Shown here piece by piece: positions 8,476-17,502 of a stretch of 64,000 nucleotides of DNA. Under the pieces are notes generated by a model that saw only the letters and a list, made by a program, of their open reading frames with translations, was not told the origin of the DNA and made no database searches. The translations under genes were made by a program, and so were the position numbers. Numbering within the stretch: the stretch's first letter is position 1; every line of letters starts with the position of its first letter. Where the stretch lies: contig NZ_FNGW01000001.1 of assembly GCF_900103615.1 (NCBI RefSeq), positions 186,001 to 250,000 of the forward strand. Reading direction: 5' to 3'. This DNA comes from Romboutsia lituseburensis DSM 797 (GTDB lineage Bacteria; Bacillota; Clostridia; Peptostreptococcales; Peptostreptococcaceae).

Positions 8476-9252
8476 TTAAAATCTAAGTGATAAACAGCTT
8501 AATCCTCCATCAAGTTTTCTATATTCTGATGTATCTACTTCTATAACATTATAACCTGCCTTCTCTATTGCTCTTTTAGTTTTGTTATACCCATATGGCA
8601 CTATTACATTATCATTAACCCATATGCAGTTAGCTGAATAACTATCATCTTGACTTATTACTATTTTATTAAAATTTTTAAAATCTTCTTTATCTATAAA
8701 CTCACCAGCAACTAAAAGATTATTATTTTCTAAGTATGCCAATCCTGTTTTTAAATGTAGTACTTCTTCTAATGTAACTATAGATCCAGTATAGCCATGC
8801 TTTTCTAACTTTTCAATAAATTGTCTAGCCCCTTCTTCATTTGTTCTAAAAGATTTTCCTATGTAAAAATGATTACCAACCATCATAACGTCTCCACCTT
8901 CTACAGTACCAGGAGATGTTATATATTCTATCTTATCTTCAGAAAAGAACTTCTTAATAGTTTCTTTCATATCTTCAATTTCTTTGTTTCTTGAATCTGC
9001 ACCTGGATTACATATAATAGCACAATTTTTAGTTATTACCGCTGTATCTTCTACAAAACATGAATCAGGAAATCTTTCATCTGCTTCTAATACTGTAACT
9101 TCAACATTACAAGATTTTAAAGCTTGTATATAGTCATCATGTTGTTTTAATGCTAATTCATAATCTGGCTTTCCTAGCTCAGGAGCTGATGTTATTCCAT
9201 TGACCATTGATCTTGATGGTCTTTTTACTATTACATTTTTAAACATATTCAA
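8476..9252 (-). CDS. dimethylarginine dimethylaminohydrolase-like amidinohydrolase
   Basis: A 258-residue member of the arginine deiminase/DDAH superfamily. These enzymes hydrolyse a guanidino group to a ureido product through a covalent thiouronium intermediate. The catalytic set is visible: Glu118 in EGGD, His166 in LHLKTG and the nucleophile Cys253 in GGLSCLSLRF. The size fits DDAH-type enzymes rather than full ArcA (about 410 residues). The frame can start at TTG 9252, 7 nt after GGAGG, or at ATG 9246, 13 nt after it; I keep the TTG because of spacing. No arc genes adjoin. Substrate (methylarginine or a related guanidine) is inferred. Confidence 0.82.
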   Translation of the reverse strand: MNMFKNVIVKRPSRSMVNGITSAPELGKPDYELALKQHDDYIQALKSCNVEVTVLEADERFPDSCFVEDTAVITKNCAIICNPGADSRNKEIEDMKETIKKFFSEDKIEYITSPGTVEGGDVMMVGNHFYIGKSFRTNEEGARQFIEKLEKHGYTGSIVTLEEVLHLKTGLAYLENNNLLVAGEFIDKEDFKNFNKIVISQDDSYSANCIWVNDNVIVPYGYNKTKRAIEKAGYNVIEVDTSEYRKLDGGLSCLSLRF

Positions 9253-9604
9253 TAACTTACCTCCAAAATATAATTTATTTTCAAAACTTAAATTAAAACT
9301 TTATATTCATAACATTTGCTAATATTAAAATTTATGCATTCTAATTAAACAATAGCATTTTATAATATGTATATGAGTTATAAATATTTAATTATTGTTA
9401 AAAGTTCGTAAAATTTTTATAATAGTAACAATTTATCTACATATTGCTTTAGTTAAGCATATTTGTATCAATACAATTATTTTTATTATATCAATTTTCT
9501 TATATTTATTGTTTTTCCCAACAATTGTATGATAAGCTTTTCTCATAATCATACTATTTTGTTTACATTTTAGTATATAAAACTAATTGTATGGAGGTAT
9601 TTGT
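9253..9604. other. divergent intergenic region with an inverted repeat
   Basis: This 350-bp region separates two divergent genes and must hold both promoters. An inverted repeat GTATGAT (9527-9533) / ATCATAC (9548-9554) lies about 50 bp before the ECF S-component start and could be an operator. No known riboswitch consensus was recognised. Confidence 0.45.
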
Positions 9605-10138
9605 ATGAATAAAAATACAAAATATATAATTTATGTGGGTATGTTTTCAGCATTATGCACAATTGCAACTTTTATAAAAGTTCCTTTTGGAAATGGTGCT
9701 ATGGTTCATTTAGGTAGTGCTATGATTTTTACTTTAGCTATATTATTTGGAGGAAAATATGCTGGTCCAGCTGGGGCTATAGGTTCTGCTTTCTTTGATC
9801 TATTATTAGGTTTCTCACCTTACACATTATGGTCTTTTGCTATAAAAGGTATAGCTGGATTTATAGCTGGAAGTATAGCTCATATAGGAAAAAACAGCGG
9901 AAATAACTTTTTTATAAATCTGTTAGGACTATTTGCAGCGTCTTTATGGACCTTAATTGGATATGTTGTTGCTTGGACTTTCGTTATAGGTAGTTTTGAA
10001 GCAGCTTTATTAAATATACCTAGTTCTTTGATGAGTTCTTCTATGGGTATTATAGTTTCAATACCACTTTCTTTAGCCCTTAGAAAAACTTTGCGTAAAT
10101 CTGGATATTTAAATTTAGATACAAACACATGTAGATAG
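9605..10138 (+). CDS. ECF transporter S component
   Basis: A 177-residue, strongly hydrophobic protein with about five or six helices and the pattern of ECF substrate-capture subunits: short N-terminal helix (YIIYVGMFSALCTIATF), then VHLGSAMIFTLAILFGGKYAGPAGAIGSAFFDLL. It would bind a vitamin-like substrate and use shared EcfA/EcfT subunits encoded elsewhere. ATG 9605 has GGAGG; the open frame from 9587 starts upstream of that site. Substrate is not evident, since no riboswitch or biosynthetic neighbour is seen. Confidence 0.82.
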   Translation: MNKNTKYIIYVGMFSALCTIATFIKVPFGNGAMVHLGSAMIFTLAILFGGKYAGPAGAIGSAFFDLLLGFSPYTLWSFAIKGIAGFIAGSIAHIGKNSGNNFFINLLGLFAASLWTLIGYVVAWTFVIGSFEAALLNIPSSLMSSSMGIIVSIPLSLALRKTLRKSGYLNLDTNTCR

Positions 10139-10185
10139 CTAATTATCAAAAAATAAAAATAATTCAAAAAAGTTTTTTTATATTA

Positions 10186-10214
10186 TTGACATCATTTAAA
10201 ATCATATATATTAT
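10186..10214 (+). promoter_or_regulatory. promoter of the T-box/brnQ unit
   Basis: Perfect TTGACA at 10186-10191 and TATTAT at 10209-10214 with a 17-bp spacer, about 20 bp ahead of the T-box stem I. Confidence 0.8.
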
Positions 10215-10234
10215 TAAATTAATAAATTTCAAAT

Positions 10235-10525
10235 AAAATAAAAAAATTCTACGAAGAGAAAAAGTAAGTATTATCTTGTTCTACAGAGAGTTGGTGTTTG
10301 CTGAAAACCAATGTTCAAGTTTTACTAAAAATCATCTCTGAGAAGCAATACTGAACAATTTTTAGTAAGTGTTGCCGGTATCTGTCACCGTTAAAAGATA
10401 AGCGTATTGTTAGATACGTAACTGAGTGCTACAAATAGGTTTATTTATTATACCTTTATTTGTAGAATTAGGGTGGTAACACGGATAATCCGTCCCTTGT
10501 ATTTTACAAGGGGCGGTTTTTTATT
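10235..10525 (+). ncRNA. T-box leader, isoleucine specifier (AUC)
   Basis: The leader has the T-box landmarks in order. First comes the GAAGAG...AGTA stem I start; then CAGAGAG with the apical TTGGTG...GCTGAAAACCAA loop. A specifier loop follows with ATC at 10331-10333, then ATCTCTGAG. After that come a CGGT...ACCGTTA helix and the T-box itself, AGGGTGGTAACACGG (10470-10484). The terminator (CCGTCCCTTGTA / ACAAGGGGCGG plus TTTTTT, 10489-10521) is the expression platform. Uncharged tRNA-Ile would stabilise the antiterminator and turn on brnQ. The specifier was assigned by analogy to the B. subtilis glyQS leader. Confidence 0.93.
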
Positions 10526-10545
10526 TTTCGAAAGGGGGAATATTT

Positions 10546-10578
10546 ATGGACATTGAAGGTGATATAATGCACGGATAA
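10546..10578 (+). CDS. possible 10-codon leader ORF between the T-box and brnQ
   Basis: ATG 10546 follows AAGGGGG by 7 nt and encodes MDIEGDIMHG before TAA. It lies after the T-box terminator and 30 bp before brnQ, so it would be translated only on read-through transcripts. It may be a leader peptide or a chance frame; the strong ribosome site is the only support. Confidence 0.3.
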   Translation: MDIEGDIMHG

Positions 10579-10608
10579 AAAATATTAATTTAATTAGGAG
10601 GTTTTAAA

Positions 10609-11955
10609 ATGAACACTTTATCAAAAAAAGATTTATCACTTATCGGCTTAATGCTTTTTTCTTTATTCTTTGGAGCAGGAAACTTAATATTTCCGCCATT
10701 TCTTGGTCAATCAGCGGGAGATAAAACATGGTTAGCAATGATAGCATTTTTTATAACAGCTGTAGGATTTCCTGTATTAGGGGTAGTTGCTGTTGCTAAA
10801 TCAGGTGGACTTACTAATCTAGCAAAAAGAGTTAATAATGTTTTTGCAGTAGTTTTTACAGTTTTAGTGTATTTATCAATAGGTCCTGGTTTGGGAATAC
10901 CGCGTGCTGGAAGCTTACCTTTTGAAATGGTTGTTTCACCTTATTTACCTCAAACTATTTCAAAGTCATTTGCATTATTTTTATTTACATTTATATTCTT
11001 TTCAGTAGCATATTGGCTTTCATTATCTCCAACAAAATTAATAAATCGTATGGGTAAAGTATTAACTCCTTTACTTCTACTTTTAATCGCTATAATATTT
11101 TTAGGATCATTATTTAAACCACTAGGTAGTTATAGTGTCGCTAGTGGAGATTATTCAACTAATCCTTTAGTTAAAGGTTTCTTAGATGGCTATCTTACTA
11201 TGGACACAATAGCTGCCCTAAATTTCGGTATAGTTATAGCTTTAGCAATAAAATCTAAAGGTATTGAAGATGAAAAAACTGTTGTTTCTATATCTATAAA
11301 AGCAGGACTTATCGCTGGTGGATTACTAGTTTTAATTTATTCATTGCTTGCTCATTTAGGAGCTACTAGTGGATTTAGATTTGGTGCTACTGAAAATGGT
11401 GCACAAACATTGACAAATGTTACTACTTATATTTTTGGTAAACCTGGCGCAATTTTACTAGCTGCTACATTCACATTAGCTTGTCTAACTACTAGTGTAG
11501 GACTTATAACTTCTTGCAGCCAATATTTTGCTACACTTACAAACAAGATATCTTATAAATCTTTCGTTAGAATTTTATCTCTTTCAAGTATGGTACTTGC
11601 TAATTTAGGCTTAACTAAAATACTTGCTATATCAGTACCTGTACTAAATGCAATATACCCTATAGCAATAATGCTTATAGTTTTATCTATGCTTGATAAT
11701 TTATTAAAAGAAAGTTCTTTAGTTTATAAATTTACTATATTATTTACTGGTGTTGTAAGTATAGTTGATGCCTTATCTCAAGTAGGTTTTAAATTAGATT
11801 TTATTTCTGATCTACTTAGTAAATTACCTTTATATTCACAAGGATTAGGATGGGTAGTTCCTGCTCTATTTGGTATAATTTTAGGGTTATTATCTACTAC
11901 TATAAAAAACAACTTAAGCAATGAAATATTTGCACAAGGTGAAAATTTAAAATAA
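10609..11955 (+). CDS. brnQ: branched-chain amino acid transport system II carrier
   Basis: A 448-residue LIVCS-family permease with about 12 membrane helices, importing Leu, Ile and Val with Na+ or H+. The N-terminus (SLIGLMLFSLFFGAGNLIFPP) and the segment SKSFALFLFTFIFFSVAYWLSLSPTK are characteristic. Length is normal for BrnQ. AGGAGG precedes ATG 10609. The Ile-specific T-box directly upstream supports a role in isoleucine supply, and a symmetrical terminator follows. Confidence 0.95.
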   Translation: MNTLSKKDLSLIGLMLFSLFFGAGNLIFPPFLGQSAGDKTWLAMIAFFITAVGFPVLGVVAVAKSGGLTNLAKRVNNVFAVVFTVLVYLSIGPGLGIPRAGSLPFEMVVSPYLPQTISKSFALFLFTFIFFSVAYWLSLSPTKLINRMGKVLTPLLLLLIAIIFLGSLFKPLGSYSVASGDYSTNPLVKGFLDGYLTMDTIAALNFGIVIALAIKSKGIEDEKTVVSISIKAGLIAGGLLVLIYSLLAHLGATSGFRFGATENGAQTLTNVTTYIFGKPGAILLAATFTLACLTTSVGLITSCSQYFATLTNKISYKSFVRILSLSSMVLANLGLTKILAISVPVLNAIYPIAIMLIVLSMLDNLLKESSLVYKFTILFTGVVSIVDALSQVGFKLDFISDLLSKLPLYSQGLGWVVPALFGIILGLLSTTIKNNLSNEIFAQGENLK

Positions 11956-11974
11956 CTATCAAATAGCAAATTAT

Positions 11975-12002
11975 AAAAAGCAGAGATTAATCTCTGCTTT
12001 TT
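11975..12002. terminator. bidirectional terminator between brnQ and the AtoE-like gene
   Basis: AAAAAGCAGAGA-TTAA-TCTCTGCTTTTT hairpin with T runs on both strands, positioned between converging genes. Confidence 0.88.
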
Positions 12003-12027
12003 ATATGTTATATTAATATATTTTTAA

Positions 12028-13389
12028 TTACATACCTATAAACATAAGTCCCATAGATATAATAACTCCTGAGTATAATAAGTCTACTATACAAAATCCC
12101 ATTATATCTTTTGCACCAAGTCCTGCTATACCTAGTGCTGGCAATGCCCAAAATGGCTGTATCATATTTGTCCAAGCATCACCCCATGCTATTGCCATGG
12201 CAGTTTTAGCTGGATTAACACCAAGTGCTTCCCCTGCTGGCATCATTATTGGAGCTTGAACAGCCCATTGCCCCCCACCTGATGGTATAAAGAAGTTTAC
12301 TATTCCTGCACTTAGGAAAGATAACATTGGGAATGTTACATTTGTTGAAATTGATACAAAGAAATTAGATATTAAAATTGCTAAAGAAGATCCATCTGCA
12401 TTAGTACCTGTCATCATACCTATTATACCTGCGTAGAATGGGAATTGAAGCATTATTGGACCAGCATTTTTAGCAGCTAAACCTAATGCATGTAAAAATC
12501 TTTTTGGTGTTTTATGAAGAGCTATTGCTAAAAACAAGAATATAAAATTGACTATATCAAGATTCAAATTAAATCCATTATTTATAAAATAATATATGAT
12601 ATATATAAATCCCATTAAAGATATTAATAAACTTACTATTTTACTATTTTCTAATTTATCTGCTGGAGTCATTTCGCCTCTATTCATTTCCACAAATACT
12701 TCTTCATCTTTTAATAAATTTCTATCTATTACCACTACTTTATCTTCTGTTGGATGCATTGCTTTATTTAATAGGGGCAATGTTAAAACTAAAACTCCTA
12801 CTATTATAACATTTGATAGTGAAAATATAGTTTCACTCGTTGGAACACCTTGTGCTCCTATTACTCCTGCAGTTGCACTAACAACAGTTTCCCCTCCACT
12901 TGCTAATGTTAAAGGAATTGATCCTGATAATCCTGCATGCCATAATAAAAATCCAGAATATGCTGATGCTATTAATACCCTATAATCAACTCCATCAACT
13001 TCTTTAGCTAGCTCTTTAGCGAATATAGCACCTATAACCAATCCAAATCCCCAGTTAATTAGACAAGCTATCGATGAAATAAAAGTTACCATTAATATTG
13101 CTTGGCCTGGTTTTTTAGGTATTTTCGCTAACCTATCTAATAGCTTTCTAAACGATGGTGCACTTGCAAATGTATGTCCTAGTACTAATACAAGAGCCAT
13201 CTGCATGGCAAATGCTAATAAACTCCAAAATCCTCCAGACCAATGGACCACCATATCTATAGGACCTTGACCTGTAAATACAATACCTGATAAAAATATA
13301 ACAAATGTAATCATGATACAGAATAAGAAAGGATCTGGCAAATAGTTTTGAACTAAATTGACACATCCATTTGTGAATTTTTTAAACAT
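12028..13389 (-). CDS. short-chain fatty acid transporter (AtoE family)
   Basis: A 453-residue polytopic membrane protein matching the AtoE-type short-chain fatty acid permease family throughout. Examples are NYLPDPFLFCIMITFVIF at the N-terminus, LINWGFGLVIGAIFAKELAK in the middle and the conserved FFIPSGGGQWAVQAPIMMPA near residue 365. It would move acetoacetate, butyrate or similar acids. GGAGGGAG precedes the ATG. No CoA-transferase genes adjoin, so the physiological substrate is open. It is a single-gene unit sharing the symmetrical terminator with brnQ. Confidence 0.9.
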   Translation of the reverse strand: MFKKFTNGCVNLVQNYLPDPFLFCIMITFVIFLSGIVFTGQGPIDMVVHWSGGFWSLLAFAMQMALVLVLGHTFASAPSFRKLLDRLAKIPKKPGQAILMVTFISSIACLINWGFGLVIGAIFAKELAKEVDGVDYRVLIASAYSGFLLWHAGLSGSIPLTLASGGETVVSATAGVIGAQGVPTSETIFSLSNVIIVGVLVLTLPLLNKAMHPTEDKVVVIDRNLLKDEEVFVEMNRGEMTPADKLENSKIVSLLISLMGFIYIIYYFINNGFNLNLDIVNFIFLFLAIALHKTPKRFLHALGLAAKNAGPIMLQFPFYAGIIGMMTGTNADGSSLAILISNFFVSISTNVTFPMLSFLSAGIVNFFIPSGGGQWAVQAPIMMPAGEALGVNPAKTAMAIAWGDAWTNMIQPFWALPALGIAGLGAKDIMGFCIVDLLYSGVIISMGLMFIGM

Positions 13390-13793
13390 ATCTCCCTCCT
13401 AGTTTTATAAAGTATTCAAATTTTAAATCTTAATGATTTTAAATACTTTAAATTTATAATATTAATATTCATTAATATCTATTTTATTTATTTTAAATTT
13501 TAACTTATTTTTAAATCTACCTCTGTAAAATTTCTTATTTCATATATAATAAATTCTTTATTAATTTTAATTAACACAATTTTATATATATGTATGCTTG
13601 TTTTTATTTGCCTATGCCACATTGCCAAATTCATTGTCCTTAATTAAAGTGTAGCTACTTAAATATCTTTTGTGAAATTCAAAAAAACTATATCCTTATA
13701 ACTTTTAGTTATATATATATAATCTATATTTATTTAAATAAAAAAAGAGCATAAAAATAATTTTTATACTCTTTTATTTATTTTTTATAAATT
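13390..13793. other. intergenic spacer, no gene seen
   Basis: About 400 bp of AT-rich sequence with stop codons in every frame. It holds the carbonic anhydrase terminator (13741-13775) at one end and presumably the AtoE-like gene promoter at the other. Confidence 0.6.
13741..13775 (-). terminator. terminator of the carbonic anhydrase gene
   Basis: AAAGAG-ATAAAAAT / ATTTTTAT-CTCTTT stem with A and T runs at each side, 18 bp after the stop codon. Confidence 0.75.
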
Positions 13794-14369
13794 TCAACTA
13801 TTATATCCATCAACTACAATATCTATTTTCCCTGTTTGAGGAGATATGACAAGTCCATGAACTATAATATCTTTAGGTATTAATGGATGATTTTTAACAA
13901 CATTTACACTATCTTCAATAGACTCCTCTACTGATTCAAATCCATGTAGAAACTTTGAAACATTAATCCCTGAATTTGAAAGTGTATTTATAGTATCTTC
14001 AGATATATCTCTGGCTAAAATTTTATCTAGTAAAACTTCTGTATCTAAGTTGCACATACCACATCCATGATGTCCTATTATAAGTACTTCGTCTACTTCA
14101 AATTCATAAATTGCTACAATAATACTTCTCATGATACTACCAAAAGGATGCATTATAGTTGCCCCTGCATTTTTTATTATTTTAGCATCTCCATTTTTTA
14201 GATTCATAGACTTAGGTAACAAATCTGTAAGTCTTGTATCCATACATGACAATATTACTATTTTCTTATCTGGCTCTTTAGATGTTTCATATTTTTCATA
14301 CTCTTTATTTTCTACAAATGCTTTATTATATTCTAATAGCTTATCTAATTTTCTAGTTTTGTTATTCAT
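13794..14369 (-). CDS. beta-carbonic anhydrase
   Basis: This 191-residue zinc enzyme interconverts CO2 and bicarbonate. Ligands are visible: Cys42 and the Asp44-Arg46 dyad in SCMDTR, then His100 and Cys103 in IGHHGCGM. The length and the late HGLVISPQTGKI strand fit the short, clostridial type of beta-carbonic anhydrase. AGGGAAAAGG precedes the ATG. It is a stand-alone gene and would supply bicarbonate to carboxylases in the cytosol. Confidence 0.92.
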   Translation of the reverse strand: MNNKTRKLDKLLEYNKAFVENKEYEKYETSKEPDKKIVILSCMDTRLTDLLPKSMNLKNGDAKIIKNAGATIMHPFGSIMRSIIVAIYEFEVDEVLIIGHHGCGMCNLDTEVLLDKILARDISEDTINTLSNSGINVSKFLHGFESVEESIEDSVNVVKNHPLIPKDIIVHGLVISPQTGKIDIVVDGYNS

Positions 14370-14675
14370 CGCCTTTTCCCTTCTTTGTCTAAATATTTTT
14401 ATATATTAAATCATTATTAAATTTCTTTACTATACTAAATCTACATTTATATACATTTTTATTAAATTTAATATATTATATTATAAATTTTTAAAATAGT
14501 CTAACTATTTTTTCTTTATAGTTCTTTATTTATTATCTGTAATAACTTTGAATTTATTTTTATTAACTGTATAAATCTATAATGTATAATTTTTTAGCAT
14601 TATAAATATCCCCTATATAAAAAAGTACTTTTTAAGTCTTCAATATATAGGGGATTTCATATTACTATTTAATTA
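14370..14675. other. intergenic spacer with a 12-bp stem hairpin
   Basis: No gene is visible. At 14608-14655 ATCCCCTATATA and TATATAGGGGAT face each other around an internal AAAAAGTACTTTTT. It lies 20 bp after the SPFH stop and is probably that gene's terminator, though the T run after the stem is poor. Confidence 0.55.
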
Positions 14676-15653
14676 TTAATATTGATTGTTTAATCCACTA
14701 TTTACAATTGGCTGCGTTTCTTTATTAGCACAAAGCACAACTAATAAATTGCTTACCATAGCAGCTTTTTTCTCATCATCTAAATTAACAATATTACTAT
14801 CATTTAAGTTATTAAGAGCCATTTCAACCATTCCGACAGCTCCCTCTACTATCTTTTTACGAGCAGCTATTATCGCTTCTGCTTGTTGACGCTGTAACAT
14901 AGCAGCTGCTATTTCTGGTGCATAAGAAAGATGAGTAATACGAACTTCTGTTACTTCAATTCCAGCTTCATCGACTCTACTTTGAAGCTCAGTTTTTAAT
15001 TTATCTGCGATTTCTTGACTACTACCACGAAGAGATTTTTCATCCCCGTCTTCAGAAACATCATAAGGATAAAGTCTTGCAATATTTCTAATAGTTGTGT
15101 CACATTGTATAGATATAAATGTCTTATAATTATCTACGTTAAATACAGCTTTTGTAGGTTCAACTATCTTCCAGATAGCTACTACTCCTATTATTATAGG
15201 ATTTCCTAATAAGTCATTTACTTTTTGCTGTTCATTGTTTAATGTCATAGTTTTTAAAGATATTTTTTTGCTATTGCTGTGAATAGACACTTCTAAATCT
15301 TCTTGATTTTTTATCTTTGTTTGCATCATTTGAGGTGAATAAGTTGGATTTACAGATGAACAAAATGGATTTACCCAGAAAAATCCTTCCTTTTTTATTG
15401 TTCCATAATATTTACCAAACAAAACTAACACTAAAGCTTCTTTTGGATTTAATATCTTTAATCCACCTAAACATATAAAACTTATAACTAAAACTACTAT
15501 ACTTAGCACTATGAAAAATGCATTTTCATTTATTGCGCCAAATACTATTGTACCTATAGAGATAACGATACATAATAGTATTAATAGTAAAGCTATTATA
15601 CCATTATAATATTTTGCTTCTTTTTCTTTGTAGTCAAATTGACTATCTCCCAT
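14676..15653 (-). CDS. SPFH/Band 7 domain membrane protein
   Basis: A 325-residue protein with two adjacent N-terminal membrane helices (about 20-38 and 43-63), then an SPFH/stomatin domain (LNPKEALVLVLFGKYYGTIKKEGFFWVNPF onward). A helical, alanine-rich segment (AAAMLQRQQAEAIIAARKKIVEGAVGMVEMAL) typical of flotillin-like oligomers follows. These proteins scaffold membrane complexes; the client here is not known. GGAGGGAA precedes the ATG. The gene stands alone. Confidence 0.88.
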   Translation of the reverse strand: MGDSQFDYKEKEAKYYNGIIALLLILLCIVISIGTIVFGAINENAFFIVLSIVVLVISFICLGGLKILNPKEALVLVLFGKYYGTIKKEGFFWVNPFCSSVNPTYSPQMMQTKIKNQEDLEVSIHSNSKKISLKTMTLNNEQQKVNDLLGNPIIIGVVAIWKIVEPTKAVFNVDNYKTFISIQCDTTIRNIARLYPYDVSEDGDEKSLRGSSQEIADKLKTELQSRVDEAGIEVTEVRITHLSYAPEIAAAMLQRQQAEAIIAARKKIVEGAVGMVEMALNNLNDSNIVNLDDEKKAAMVSNLLVVLCANKETQPIVNSGLNNQY

Positions 15654-15816
15654 ATCTATTCCCTCCTTTAATAAATTTATATACTATAATACTTCTACTT
15701 AAGAGTATTGGTTCCCCTTTTTATTATGACAATCTTTTCCTTTTAGTACAATAGCTTTAACAAAAATAAAAACAAGCTGATTGCCATTTTATAGAAGTAT
15801 AAATTTTATATAAAGT

Positions 15817-15850
15817 AAAAGTGCCTAAAATTAAAAATTCTAGACACTTT
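15817..15850 (-). terminator. terminator of the dCMP deaminase gene
   Basis: On the minus strand GTGTCTA / TAGGCAC (one G-U pair) forms a stem followed by TTTTAC, 7 bp after the stop codon. Confidence 0.65.
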
Positions 15851-15856
15851 TATATA

Positions 15857-16339
15857 TTACTTAAATTCTATTTCTATCTTATCCATACTGGGCTTTAATT
15901 GAATTAATTCTACATTGGCTTTATTAAACATATATTTTGATGCTTTTATAGAGTCTGTATCTGCATATTTATCTACAAGATAGTATACTTTCTTTATTCC
16001 TGACTGAATAATATTTCTTGCACAATCGTGACAAGGGAATAAATTCACATATATACTACATCCTTCTAATGACTTTCCTCTGGCATTTAATATTGCATTT
16101 TGCTCTGCATGAACTACATATGGATATTTTGTTTCTAAAAATTCTCCATCTCTAGTCCAAGGAAAATCTTCATCACTACATCCATTTATAAATCCATTGT
16201 ATCCAATTGATACTATTCTATTATTTTTGTCTACTATACATGCTCCGACTTGAGTAGATGGATCTTTACTTCTCATCCCAGATAATAAAGAAATTCCCAT
16301 AAAGTAATCGTCCCAAGATATATAATCGTTTCTCTTCAT
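15857..16339 (-). CDS. dCMP deaminase (ComEB-like)
   Basis: A zinc cytidine-deaminase-fold protein of 160 residues that converts dCMP to dUMP for dTMP synthesis. The zinc site is complete: His77-Ala-Glu79 (VVHAEQNA) and Pro-Cys103-x-x-Cys106 (FPCHDC). The insertion between strands (GFINGCSDEDFPWTRDGEF) is typical of deoxycytidylate deaminases and separates it from cytosine deaminases. GGAGG precedes the ATG. It lies downstream of surE in the same direction, 170 bp away. Confidence 0.92.
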   Translation of the reverse strand: MKRNDYISWDDYFMGISLLSGMRSKDPSTQVGACIVDKNNRIVSIGYNGFINGCSDEDFPWTRDGEFLETKYPYVVHAEQNAILNARGKSLEGCSIYVNLFPCHDCARNIIQSGIKKVYYLVDKYADTDSIKASKYMFNKANVELIQLKPSMDKIEIEFK

Positions 16340-16513
16340 ATTATCCTCCTACGTATAAACATTAGTTGTATCACAATAATATTTGTTACATTTCTTATAT
16401 TGTATATTATTTTTACAAATTTATACAGTATTATATAAAAAATCGACTAACATTATTATATTCTAAATAGTTATAAGTATTAATTTTAAAATGTATATCG
16501 CTCATTATTTTTA

Positions 16514-17272
16514 TTAAAAAATATTTAAATCTTTTATATAATTAACCTTATTTTTATTTGTCATATCAATATTTACAGGTGTTATAGATATATATCCTTC
16601 TTCTACACAATCTATATCATTATTTTCTACTTGTTCTATATTTTTTATTTTTCCACCTATCCAAAAATATCTTTTACCGTATGGGCTATATCTTTCTTCC
16701 ATTACATTCTCATACTTTCTTTCACCTAAAACAGTTACTTTTGTTCCTTTTATTTCTTTATTTGGTATATTTACATTTAATATGCAATCCTCTAAAATAT
16801 TTAATTTATCTTTTACACTATCAACTATTTTTACAACATGTTTAGAAGCTTCTCTATAAGTTTCTTTGGTAACATTAAATTCATTATATGATATAGCTAT
16901 TGATGGCTTATTTTGCACAAGACCTTCTATCGCTGCTGATGCTGTTCCAGAATATATAACATCGGTACCTAAATTAGGTCCATTATTTATACCACTTAAT
17001 ACTAAGTCTATATCAATATCTTTAAAAATACCTTCTATTCCAAGTTTTACACAATCTGCAGGCGTTCCACTTATAGAGTATGCGTTTATATTATCAGCTA
17101 TAAACTCCTCATTTACCATTATAGGACTATGTATCGTTATTGCATGACCTGTTGCACTTCTTTGACTTTCTGGAGCTACAACATATACATTAGCTATGTT
17201 TGACATTGCCTTAGCTAATTCTATTATCCCATCTGCTCTTATTCCATCGTCGTTAGTTATTAATATATTCAT
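16514..17272 (-). CDS. surE: 5'/3'-nucleotidase SurE
   Basis: Metal-dependent nucleoside monophosphatase of 252 residues. It opens with MNILITNDDGIRADGI, the metal-binding Asp8-Asp9 motif of SurE. The conserved APESQRSATGHAIT loop (with the metal-ligand Ser) and SGINNGPNLGTDVIYSGTASAA (with the metal-ligand Asn) follow. Length is normal. AGGAGGGAA precedes the ATG. It is nearest to the dCMP deaminase gene, which fits nucleotide housekeeping. Confidence 0.95.
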   Translation of the reverse strand: MNILITNDDGIRADGIIELAKAMSNIANVYVVAPESQRSATGHAITIHSPIMVNEEFIADNINAYSISGTPADCVKLGIEGIFKDIDIDLVLSGINNGPNLGTDVIYSGTASAAIEGLVQNKPSIAISYNEFNVTKETYREASKHVVKIVDSVKDKLNILEDCILNVNIPNKEIKGTKVTVLGERKYENVMEERYSPYGKRYFWIGGKIKNIEQVENNDIDCVEEGYISITPVNIDMTNKNKVNYIKDLNIF

Positions 17273-17502
17273 TACTTTCCCTCCTATTTTTTTGCTTAAT
17301 ATAATTATAACTTAATATTAGTTTAATAAATAATCATTAACCAGATTTTAAAATATTAATTAATTTTATAAATTAAAATAGACTATTATAGATTTTATTG
17401 ATCTACATAGCCTGTTTTATCTAATTTTAAAATAAGTATTATTTTATTTTTTTAATTTAGTATATTTCTTTTTTTTATAATAAATTACTATAAAAATAAA
17501 TA

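Noticed and set aside
14608-14655. A small structured RNA gene
   Set aside because: The stem is convincing, but it lies right after the SPFH gene and is more simply that gene's terminator; no promoter of its own is visible.
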